8,056 bases of DNA, taken from NCBI GenBank assembly GCA_018814265.1, contig JAHIZU010000188.1:1-8056 (forward strand), read 5' to 3'. This document shows, piece after piece, positions 1 through 5,637 of this stretch (position 1 is its first letter; every line of letters begins with the position of its first letter). Made by a program: the position numbers and the translations under genes. This DNA is from Candidatus Margulisiibacteriota bacterium. GTDB lineage: Bacteria; Margulisbacteria; WOR-1; O2-12-FULL-45-9. The notes beneath the pieces are model-generated. The model searched no databases. It saw only the letters and a list, made by a program, of their open reading frames with translations, and was not told the origin of the DNA.

Positions 1-645
1 GGCTGTTGCTGAAAATAGCTCGTGGGTGTCAAAATCATCCGGCACTTCAATACAGGCGTTGTTTCCTTTCAGCCTTTTGGCCGCGACATGGCGAAGTTTG
101 GGGCCCGGTCTTTGAATAACCCTCCAGCCGATCTCAAAGGTCTCACCGCCAGCGTCTCTGAAACAAAAATCCACATAATCACCCGTGGCCAACATTCGGC
201 CCACCTCAATTCTTTTATCAGCCATCGCCGGCAAAGCCCCTGGGTCTATGGTCTGCGCCAGAGTCATTAGCTGCCTGGACCTGGACAAAACTTCAAAATT
301 TGGTTTAAGGCACCATTGCGCCCCGTCTGCGCTGCGCTCTAAAACTGCAACCTTGATATTGCACCTGTTATAATTAAGAAGATCCTCCTCCCGTTCCCAG
401 CCGTAAAGGATTTTATTATTGCCTTCTTCTCGAATCGCCAAATAAAGCCCAGAACAAGTGGTGGAATAAAATACCGCCTGTCCCAATAAGCGGAACTGGC
501 CAGCACGAGTTACATTTCTTTGTGTTACTAAAACCCGGTTTGGTTGATTAGAAAAACAAAAACCCCTTAGCTCCTGGTTATTTTTTTGGTTTACCCAGAT
601 CGCCGACCTGTCTGTTGCTATGCGGTGTAGCGCGGGTATCCTCAT
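1..645 (-). CDS. Hypothetical protein, N-terminal 215 residues (3' end beyond the window)
   Basis: An uninterrupted minus-strand frame runs from ATG (645-643) to the first base of the window, 215 codons without a stop, so the gene continues past the left edge. Upstream of the ATG there is a G-rich stretch followed by TAAGG about 4 nt from the start, an acceptable Shine-Dalgarno. The protein begins MRIPALHRIATDRSAIWVNQ. It is soluble-looking, with no signal peptide or membrane segment, and mixes charged residues with aromatic beta-like stretches (VFYSTTCSGLYLAIREE, then ETFEIGWRVIQRPGPKLRHV). I recognise no family or catalytic motif, and assign no function. It is divergent from ilvB across a 91 bp gap. 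GATC tetramers are much rarer here than in the neighbouring genes, which hints at a different compositional history. That this frame is coding is fairly sure; the product is unknown. Confidence 0.72.
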   Translation of the reverse strand, partial: MRIPALHRIATDRSAIWVNQKNNQELRGFCFSNQPNRVLVTQRNVTRAGQFRLLGQAVFYSTTCSGLYLAIREEGNNKILYGWEREEDLLNYNRCNIKVAVLERSADGAQWCLKPNFEVLSRSRQLMTLAQTIDPGALPAMADKRIEVGRMLATGDYVDFCFRDAGGETFEIGWRVIQRPGPKLRHVAAKRLKGNNACIEVPDDFDTHELFSATA

Positions 646-664
646 TTAGCCTTACCCCCCTGTC

Positions 665-670
665 ATTTTA
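665..670 (-). promoter_or_regulatory. Possible -10 box for the leftward hypothetical gene
   Basis: On the minus strand TAAAAT lies 19 nt upstream of the ATG at 645, which would give a short leader of about a dozen nt carrying the G-rich Shine-Dalgarno. No good -35 is seen 16-18 nt further upstream, so this is a weak call. Confidence 0.25.
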
Positions 671-699
671 TCCTTGTCTTTAAGCAATAATTTCACTCT

Positions 700-728
700 T
701 TGACTCACCCCTGATAATCTGTTAAAAT
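700..728 (+). promoter_or_regulatory. ilvBN promoter, sigma70-type, predicted leaderless start
   Basis: TTGACT (700-705) and TAAAAT (723-728) are separated by exactly 17 bp, five of six matches to consensus in each box. Only 8 nt separate the -10 from the ATG at 737, and they are mostly pyrimidines, so the first suitable purine for initiation is the A of the start codon itself. There is no Shine-Dalgarno in front of ilvB, which fits a leaderless or near-leaderless transcript and leaves no room for a leader-peptide attenuator, T-box or riboswitch. Seen in sequence; the transcription start is inferred. Confidence 0.75.
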
Positions 729-736
729 ATCGCCCT

Positions 737-2413
737 ATGGAACTCACCGGCGCGCAAGCCTTAATCGAATCCCTTAAAAAAGAAGGCGTGGAGCTGATTT
801 TTGGCTACCCTGGCGGTACTGTCCTGCCTATTTACGATGTTCTTTACAAAGAAAAAGCCATCAAACACATCTTGACCCGCCACGAACAGGGCGCCACTCA
901 CGCGGCTGACGGCTATGCCAGGTCTACCGGCAAGGTAGGCGTGTGCCTCGCTACCTCAGGCCCTGGCGCGACCAACACGATCACGGGCATTGCCACTGCT
1001 TTTATGGATTCGGTTCCCTTAGTTGTTATCACCGGCCAGGTGGCCACTAATTTGATCGGCCGTGACTCGTTCCAAGAAGCTGATGTGACCGGCATTACCC
1101 AGCCGATCACCAAACACAACTATCTGGTCAAAAGAGCCGAAGATATCCCGACCGTGGTCAAAGAAGCTTTTCATATTGCCCGGACCGGACGCCCAGGGCC
1201 AGTGGTAATTGATATTGCCAAGGACGCACAAGTCAAAAAGATCAAATTCAAATATCCAGACAAGGTAAACCTGCCTGGTTATAAACCAACACTAAAAGGC
1301 CATCCCAGACAGATCAAAGCAGCGGCTAAAATGATCAGCATTGCCAAGAAGCCGGTAATCTACGCTGGCGGCGGTGTGATCTCAGCTGGAGGCGCAAAAG
1401 AGCTGAAAGACTTTGCTGAAAAATTAAACATTCCTGTTACCACCACCATGATGGGTCTGGGCGCTTTTCCAGAAGATCATAAATTAGCTTTGCGCATGCT
1501 GGGCATGCACGGCACGGCTTATGCCAATTATGCCATACAGGAATGTGACCTGCTGATCGCCGTAGGCGCGCGCTTTGATGACCGGGTAACCGGCCATTTG
1601 CCAACATTTGCGCCCAAGGCCAAACATATTCATATTGATATTGATCCGGCTGAGATCGGCAAGAACGTGAGAGTTGATGTGCCGATCGTCGGCGACGCTA
1701 AACAAACATTAAAAGATCTGACCGAAAAAGTTAAACCTGAAAATGGTAAGCACGATGCCTGGATCAAGCAGATCGATGAGTGGAAGGATAAGTACCCGTT
1801 GAAATATAAGAAAGATAAGCGCATTAAGCCGCAATATGTGGTGGAAATGATCCAGCAAGTGACCAAGGGCAAGGCCATTATCTGCACTGAGGTAGGCCAG
1901 CATCAAATGTGGGCAGCCCAGTATTCAAAACTTACTGTTCCCCGGACCTGGGTATCTTCCGGCGGCTTGGGCACCATGGGCTATGGTTTTCCCGCGGCCA
2001 TTGGCGCGCAGTTCGGCAATCCGGACAAGATCGTGTTCGATATCGCTGGCGACGGCAGTATTCAGATGAATATGCAGGAAATGGCCACTGCCGTAATTCA
2101 CAAATTGCCCATCAAGATTGCCGTGCTTAATAATTGTTTCTTAGGCATGGTCAGACAATGGCAAGAACTGCTTTATGATAAACGCTATTCTTCAACCAAC
2201 CTGTGCAATAATCCTGACCTGTGCAAGATCGCTGAAGCTTACGGCGCGGCAGCCATCAGGGTGACTAAGCCGGATGAAGTTAAAAATGCCTTGGAAAAGG
2301 CCTTGAAAATAAAAGACCGTCCAGTGCTGATCGATTTTGCAGTAGCCAAGGAAGAGAACGTATTCCCGTTCGTGCCGCCAGGCCAGGCGCTGAACGAAAT
2401 GTTGATAGATTAA
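737..2413 (+). CDS. ilvB: Acetolactate synthase (acetohydroxyacid synthase), large catalytic subunit
   Basis: This TPP- and FAD-dependent enzyme condenses two pyruvates to 2-acetolactate, or pyruvate with 2-oxobutyrate to 2-aceto-2-hydroxybutyrate, the first common step of valine, leucine and isoleucine synthesis in the cytoplasm. The 558 residues are full length. The N-terminal TPP domain has GYPGGT (23-28) and the catalytic Glu50 in HEQGA, followed by SGPGATN (74-80) and the SFQEADVTGIT stretch (111-121). The middle FAD domain has RMLGMHG (253-259) and GARFDDRVTG (277-286). The C-terminal TPP domain has GDGS (438-441) leading to NN (465-466), then the FLGMVRQWQELLY signature (468-480) that marks anabolic AHAS rather than other TPP enzymes. 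The ATG directly follows a strong promoter with no Shine-Dalgarno. ilvN follows after 2 nt, so the two subunits are probably translationally coupled. Confidence 0.97.
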   Translation: MELTGAQALIESLKKEGVELIFGYPGGTVLPIYDVLYKEKAIKHILTRHEQGATHAADGYARSTGKVGVCLATSGPGATNTITGIATAFMDSVPLVVITGQVATNLIGRDSFQEADVTGITQPITKHNYLVKRAEDIPTVVKEAFHIARTGRPGPVVIDIAKDAQVKKIKFKYPDKVNLPGYKPTLKGHPRQIKAAAKMISIAKKPVIYAGGGVISAGGAKELKDFAEKLNIPVTTTMMGLGAFPEDHKLALRMLGMHGTAYANYAIQECDLLIAVGARFDDRVTGHLPTFAPKAKHIHIDIDPAEIGKNVRVDVPIVGDAKQTLKDLTEKVKPENGKHDAWIKQIDEWKDKYPLKYKKDKRIKPQYVVEMIQQVTKGKAIICTEVGQHQMWAAQYSKLTVPRTWVSSGGLGTMGYGFPAAIGAQFGNPDKIVFDIAGDGSIQMNMQEMATAVIHKLPIKIAVLNNCFLGMVRQWQELLYDKRYSSTNLCNNPDLCKIAEAYGAAAIRVTKPDEVKNALEKALKIKDRPVLIDFAVAKEENVFPFVPPGQALNEMLID

Positions 2414-2415
2414 TC

Positions 2416-2892
2416 ATGAAACATACGATATCAGTTATAGTAGAAAACAAACCAGGTGTCCTGCACCGGGTGTCAGGCTTGTTCTCTCGTCGGGGTTTTA
2501 ACATTGAAAGCTTGGCAGTAGGCACGACCGAGAAGCCGGATGTTTCGCGCATAACCATTGTGGCTGAAGGCGATGACCAGACCCTGGAACAGATCATCAA
2601 ACAATTGTACAAGCAGATCGATGTGTTAAAAGTGTTTGATTTGCCGGCTGATCAAGCAATTGAAAGAGAGCTGGCCTTGATCAAGGTTCACGCAAATGAT
2701 AAAACTCGTCAGGAAGTTACCCAGATCGTAGATATGTTCCAGGCCCGTGTTGTTGATGTGGCGGAAGACTCGCTAACGATCGAGGTTTCTGCGGAAAAAG
2801 ATAAAGTGGAGAACATGCAGAAACTGCTGGAAAAGTTTGGGATCCAGGAATTGGTCAGGACGGGAAAGATCGCTTTGCAGCGGGGCGGGTAG
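2416..2892 (+). CDS. ilvN: Acetolactate synthase, small regulatory subunit
   Basis: The small subunit binds and activates the IlvB catalytic dimer and mediates end-product feedback. The 158 residues match the usual bacterial length. An N-terminal ACT domain (about 1-75) carries NKPGVLHRVSGLFSRRGFN (11-29), with Gly14 and Asn29 at the positions known in E. coli IlvH to matter for valine inhibition, so feedback sensitivity is likely (inference from the family). The C-terminal small-subunit domain (about 84-156) ends in the typical RTGKIALQRG. The ATG lies 2 nt after the ilvB TAA and has no obvious Shine-Dalgarno of its own, consistent with coupling. Its last 38 bp overlap, tail to tail, the end of the DUF1667 gene on the other strand, and no terminator hairpin is seen just downstream. 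Confidence 0.96.
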   Translation: MKHTISVIVENKPGVLHRVSGLFSRRGFNIESLAVGTTEKPDVSRITIVAEGDDQTLEQIIKQLYKQIDVLKVFDLPADQAIERELALIKVHANDKTRQEVTQIVDMFQARVVDVAEDSLTIEVSAEKDKVENMQKLLEKFGIQELVRTGKIALQRGG

Positions 2893-3229
2893 CTATCAGG
2901 TTCGCCTCTGTGCCTAGGATGTTTTTCATGATCACCTCCCCCACCTTGACCGGCTGAGTCAATTTTATCTTTTGAACTTCTGCCATTGCCTTAAGGACCT
3001 GGCTTTTGGGAATAGTCTTATCCGTCCGGACTGGCACCATTTTTAATTCCAAACCATCGCTCTGGACGGTTGAAGTTAAAACCCGCATCGGGTTCTCGAT
3101 CTCCTGCTTGGCATAATCAGTCCCTTTGTCACATTTGTTGCCGGTGACCTTGACCACATAGCCATTTTCCACATCAACTTCCAGCTGGCAGCCTTGCGGA
3201 CATTCGATACAGGTTATCTTCTTTTTCAC
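2855..3229 (-). CDS. DUF1667 family protein, probable iron-sulfur partner of the upstream oxidoreductase
   Basis: A small 124-residue protein with an N-terminal cysteine cluster, CIECPQGC (Cys7, Cys10, Cys14), plus Cys33 in GNKCDKG. This CxxCxxxC...C layout resembles the iron-sulfur-binding start of molybdopterin oxidoreductases, followed by the family-typical NPMRVLTSTV (46-55) and a VGEVIMKNILGT stretch. DUF1667 proteins are regularly encoded beside GlpA-like and FAD/NAD oxidoreductases; an electron-transfer role is inferred, not shown. The start is GTG (3229-3227), chosen because AAGGAG sits 6 nt upstream and the GTG overlaps the preceding TGA in the usual 4 bp GTGA arrangement. The conserved part ends near ATR (113-115); the last nine residues (PAAKRSFPS) are read from DNA that is also the antisense of ilvN, so the tail looks acquired rather than conserved. 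Confidence 0.9.
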   Translation of the reverse strand: MKKKITCIECPQGCQLEVDVENGYVVKVTGNKCDKGTDYAKQEIENPMRVLTSTVQSDGLELKMVPVRTDKTIPKSQVLKAMAEVQKIKLTQPVKVGEVIMKNILGTEANLIATRPAAKRSFPS

Positions 3230-4170
3230 ATCTGGCTCCTTAAATACTCCGCCGCCATCTTCCCGGCTTTAACGCTGTCGCGGGTGACCCAGTCAACCAG
3301 ATCATAGACCTTGTAGGAATTACCGCAAACAAACACACCGGGAAGATCGATCTTGATCACATCAGTTACCCCGGCCATCTCGATCAGCTCATTTTCCGGG
3401 ATCAGGCCAACAGAGATCAGCACTGTGTCGCAGCTTAGACCAAATCTGGTCTCCGGCTTTTCATTATAATTATCATCAACTTCAACAACTTCAACGCTTT
3501 CTACCCTGTCCTTTCCTTTGAGCGTCCTGATCTTGTGCTGAAAATAAAGCGGGATCTCAAAATCCTCCAGACATTGAACAACATTGCGGATCAGTCCGCG
3601 ACTCTCTTTCTGTATCTCAATAACTGCCTGGACTTTGGCGCCCTCTAATGTAAACCGGCGCGCCATGATCAAGCCAATATCACCTGAGCCAACGATCACA
3701 ACCTCTTTGCCCGGCAGCCAGCCCTCGATATTGATCATTTTCTGGGCCAAACCAGCTGGATAAATACCAGCCGGCCGCGCGCCGGGAATATGGACCATCT
3801 CCCGGGTGCGCTCCCGGCAGCCAGTCGCCATGATCAACGCCTTTGCCTTGAGCTCGACCATTTCACCAGGCTTAAAATAGGTCAGCACCCTGTCCTTAGT
3901 CAATCTGACCACCATGGAACTTAAGCTGACCTCGATCTGCGGAAGATTCTCGATCTGCTTGATAAAGCGATCCGCGTATTCCGGGCCAGTCAGTTCTTCT
4001 TTAAAATGATGCAGACCAAAACCCTGGTGAATACACTGATTAAGAATGCCGCCCAAGTACTGGTCACGCTCCAGCAAAAGAATATCTTTTACTCCTGCCT
4101 CATGAGCTGCCACAGCCGCGGCCATGCCAGCCGGCCCTCCGCCAACAATTACCAATTCTCTGCTTTCCAC
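3226..4170 (-). CDS. FAD/NAD(P)-dependent oxidoreductase of the glycerol-3-phosphate dehydrogenase locus
   Basis: A two-dinucleotide-domain flavoprotein of 314 residues. The FAD-binding GGGPAG (10-15) is near the N-terminus, with Glu34 at the end of the second strand. ATGCRERTRE (115-124) and the second Rossmann motif GSGDIG (161-166) for NAD(P) follow. A closing FAD motif, GVFVCGN (278-284), ends the core. It lacks the redox-active CxxC of thioredoxin reductases, so it is not TrxB. This family is typically found with GlpA-like and DUF1667 genes, and presumably passes electrons between the dehydrogenase and NAD(P) (inference). The start is GTG, one codon (AAA) after the TAG of the glpA C-terminal part and in the same frame. 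A weak purine-rich AGAGAG serves as ribosome-binding site, so coupling to upstream translation is likely. The gene ends with a 4 bp overlap with the DUF1667 gene. Confidence 0.93.
   Translation of the reverse strand: MESRELVIVGGGPAGMAAAVAAHEAGVKDILLLERDQYLGGILNQCIHQGFGLHHFKEELTGPEYADRFIKQIENLPQIEVSLSSMVVRLTKDRVLTYFKPGEMVELKAKALIMATGCRERTREMVHIPGARPAGIYPAGLAQKMINIEGWLPGKEVVIVGSGDIGLIMARRFTLEGAKVQAVIEIQKESRGLIRNVVQCLEDFEIPLYFQHKIRTLKGKDRVESVEVVEVDDNYNEKPETRFGLSCDTVLISVGLIPENELIEMAGVTDVIKIDLPGVFVCGNSYKVYDLVDWVTRDSVKAGKMAAEYLRSQM
3236..3241 (-). promoter_or_regulatory. Shine-Dalgarno AAGGAG for the DUF1667 gene
   Basis: AAGGAG lies 6 nt before the GTG at 3229, inside the last codons of the oxidoreductase gene. 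It is the best ribosome-binding site in the operon and decides the GTG start over other choices. Confidence 0.8.
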
Positions 4171-4189
4171 TTTCTACTCTCTACTTTCT
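4169..4189. repeat. Three tandem heptamers at the glpA/oxidoreductase junction
   Basis: ACTTTCT, ACTCTCT, ACTTTCT occur head to tail (4169-4175, 4176-4182, 4183-4189), with a more diverged GCTTTCC just before them at 4162-4168. On the coding (minus) strand the array holds the last codons and TAG stop of the glpA C-terminal part, the single AAA spacer codon and the first two bases of the GTG start of the next gene. Adding or losing one 7 bp unit would shift the frame. Confidence 0.6.
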
Positions 4190-4839
4190 TTTATTATTTC
4201 AGAGCCCTTTCCGCGCTTAGTTATCTTTGTTAAAGGGACATTAAGCTCCTCGGCCATGATCTTCATTACTCTGGTGGTGCAAAAGCCGCCGTGGCACCGG
4301 CCAGCTTGCGCCCTGGTCCTGAACTTGATGCCGTCCAGGGTCCTTGCCCCGCGCTTGACCGCGTCACGCACTTCCTTGGCCGAGATCAATTCACAACGGC
4401 AAACAATGTCGCCGTAAGCAGGATCTTTTTTGACCAATTTTTTTGTCTTAGAAAAAGGAACAGCAAAGAGATGAATCGTTGCTTTACGCTGTTTATAAAA
4501 GAACAGTTTTTTTCTCAGACGCAGGCCGTTCTTTTTGAGCAGATCAGCAACCAGCCGGGCGATCGCTGGACCGGCAGTTAAACCAGGCGACTGGATGCCA
4601 GCAACCGTGATCAGGCCCGGGACCTTTGCCTCATGCCTGATAATAAAATCCTTGCCCGCGGCCGGCCTTAGTCCGGCAAAATAAGCAATAATGTCTTTGG
4701 CGCTGATCGTTGGCACCATTTTTTGGATTGCGGCCAGTACGGTCTTGAGCCCCTGCTCAGTCGTGGTCAGGTCTTCTTTATCCTCAATGTCCTGGGCAGT
4801 CGGTCCGATCATGGGATTACCACCTGAGGTCTTGATCAC
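4174..4839 (-). CDS. GlpA-like glycerol-3-phosphate dehydrogenase, C-terminal part (broken gene)
   Basis: This is the rest of the flavoprotein interrupted at codon 262, in the same frame as the N-terminal part. Counting from the GTG at 4839 it has 221 residues. It starts inside the conserved KGILV...GGNPMIGPTA stretch, and holds YFAGLRPA (53-60) and the C-terminal FAD-contact loop VAGIQSPGLTAGPAIA (79-94). It ends in a BFD-like [2Fe-2S] domain with Cys147, Cys149, Cys182 and Cys187 (VCRCE ... AGRCHGGFC). AAGGG, 7 nt before the GTG, could allow separate translation, but those bases also encode the conserved Lys-Gly, so the true protein was almost certainly one chain of about 487 residues. Whether this part is made, and whether it can complement the N-terminal part, cannot be told from sequence. 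Its TAG stop lies within a heptamer repeat. Confidence 0.85.
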   Translation of the reverse strand: MIKTSGGNPMIGPTAQDIEDKEDLTTTEQGLKTVLAAIQKMVPTISAKDIIAYFAGLRPAAGKDFIIRHEAKVPGLITVAGIQSPGLTAGPAIARLVADLLKKNGLRLRKKLFFYKQRKATIHLFAVPFSKTKKLVKKDPAYGDIVCRCELISAKEVRDAVKRGARTLDGIKFRTRAQAGRCHGGFCTTRVMKIMAEELNVPLTKITKRGKGSEIIKESRE

Positions 4840-4846
4840 CAGGATG

Positions 4847-4851
4847 CCCTT
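4847..4851 (-). promoter_or_regulatory. Possible internal Shine-Dalgarno AAGGG for re-initiation
   Basis: AAGGG directly follows the in-frame TAA of glpA and stands 7 nt before a GTG in the original frame. Ribosomes terminating at the TAA would be well placed to restart there. The bases double as codons of the conserved Lys-Gly, so their presence need not be an adaptation. Confidence 0.4.
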
Positions 4852-4854
4852 TTA
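4852..4854 (-). other. In-frame TAA interrupting glpA at codon 262
   Basis: The frame reads ...Pro-Thr-Pro-Thr-TAA-Lys-Gly-Ile-Leu-Val... with homology continuing in the same frame on both sides, so no insertion or deletion is involved. In GlpA-like proteins this spot is normally Ser of a Pro-Thr-x-x-Ser-Lys-Gly motif; TCA to TAA is a single base change. It could be a true nonsense mutation, a sequencing or assembly error, or a tolerated split. Confidence 0.9.
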
Positions 4855-5637
4855 AGTGGGTGTCGGCAGCGGGAAAATAATATGGTTAACAATGTGCTCG
4901 CGCTTTTTATCCAGCAGGAACTCTTCGCCCTTGCGCGGTTTGATCACAAAATCTGTTATCCCGGCCATCCGGGCAACCTCATCAGCAAACAATCCTGCTG
5001 CGTTGATAACATAACGGGCGAGGAATGTACGTTCGGAACCTGCGAATGAACTTCGCGGTTCCTCGCCGCTGGAAACCGAGACGTTCAGCCGCAGGTTTTT
5101 GCCATCTTTGGTAATGCTGGTCACTTTATGCTCAAGAAATATCTCAACCCCATTCTTGGCCGCGTTCTCTGCCAGGTCATAGACCCAGCGGTAAGGGCTA
5201 ATAATGCCGGCAGTCGGCGCATACAGCGCAGCTAGGGCGTCAGGATTTAGGTTTGGCTCATTTTCACGCAGCCACTGTCGATCAACGATTCGCAAGCCGC
5301 CAACCCCCAACGTTTCCGCATCTTGCTTGATCTTTTGCAGCTGAGCCATTTCCTCTTCTTTAAAGATAACGATCAGCTCGCCAACTTCTTCAAAGTGCAC
5401 TCCTAGTTCTTTGGCCAGCTTTCTGGTGAGCTTATTTCCCTGCACACACAGCTTGCCTTTTAAGGAATCAGGCGGGTTTTGCGTGCCTGGGTGGATAATA
5501 CCGGAATTTGATTTGGAAACACCAAAAGCCAGTTCAGCTTCTTTTTCGAGGAGCGCGATCTTTAGGTGATAGCGGGACAGTTCGCGGCTGATCGCGGCAC
5601 CAGTGACTCCGCCGCCAATTATCAGAACGTCGTACAT
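4852..5637 (-). CDS. GlpA-like glycerol-3-phosphate dehydrogenase, N-terminal part (broken gene)
   Basis: This FAD-dependent oxidoreductase of the DAO/GlpA type would oxidise glycerol-3-phosphate to dihydroxyacetone phosphate. The N-terminus MYDVLIIGGGVTGAAISREL holds the FAD motif GGGVTG (8-13), with Glu31 as the expected ribose ligand. SNSGIIHPG (43-51), PTAGIISPYRWVYDLAENA (141-159) and YVINAAGLFADEVA (209-222) are family hallmarks. Translation stops at residue 261, in mid-domain, before the second FAD-contact loop and the iron-sulfur tail, so this fragment alone should not form a complete enzyme. The ATG overlaps the end of glpK by 16 bp and has no clear Shine-Dalgarno, so it is probably coupled to glpK. 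The loop at about 186-205 is longer than usual for the family, as far as I recall, and contains a palindromic DNA segment. FAD-dependent G3P dehydrogenase is best supported by the glpK neighbour; another glycerol-type substrate is possible. Confidence 0.9.
   Translation of the reverse strand: MYDVLIIGGGVTGAAISRELSRYHLKIALLEKEAELAFGVSKSNSGIIHPGTQNPPDSLKGKLCVQGNKLTRKLAKELGVHFEEVGELIVIFKEEEMAQLQKIKQDAETLGVGGLRIVDRQWLRENEPNLNPDALAALYAPTAGIISPYRWVYDLAENAAKNGVEIFLEHKVTSITKDGKNLRLNVSVSSGEEPRSSFAGSERTFLARYVINAAGLFADEVARMAGITDFVIKPRKGEEFLLDKKREHIVNHIIFPLPTPT
5018..5066. repeat. Nested palindrome inside glpA, possible in-frame insertion
   Basis: GGAACC-T-GCGAA (5035-5046) pairs with TTCGC-GGTTCC (5052-5062) around a 5 nt loop (TGAAC), an 11 bp stem with one bulged base. 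A competing 8 bp stem pairs GCGAGGAA (5018-5025) with TTCCTCGC (5059-5066). The segment encodes residues about 192-201 (EEPRSSFAGS) in a loop between two beta strands that looks some 15 residues longer than in the family. This resembles small palindromic elements that insert into genes in frame; no second copy is present in the window. Confidence 0.5.

Noticed and set aside
22..373. Two short plus-strand frames (82 and 62 codons) at the left end
   Set aside because: They overlap each other and the 215-codon minus-strand frame, which has a ribosome-binding site and reaches the edge; no recognisable protein.
2893..3000. Terminator for ilvBN
   Set aside because: No stem-loop followed by a T-run; the region is coding on the other strand.
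4559..4566. GCGATCGC octamer as a cyanobacterial HIP1 repeat
   Set aside because: A single copy in 8 kb, inside coding sequence; HIP1 genomes carry it far more often.
4852..4854. TAA reassigned to an amino acid in this organism
   Set aside because: TAA ends ilvB and the hydrolase at the expected places, so it works as a stop here.
4837..4860. Frameshift as the cause of the glpA split
   Set aside because: Homology continues in the same frame on both sides of the TAA; only a substitution is needed.
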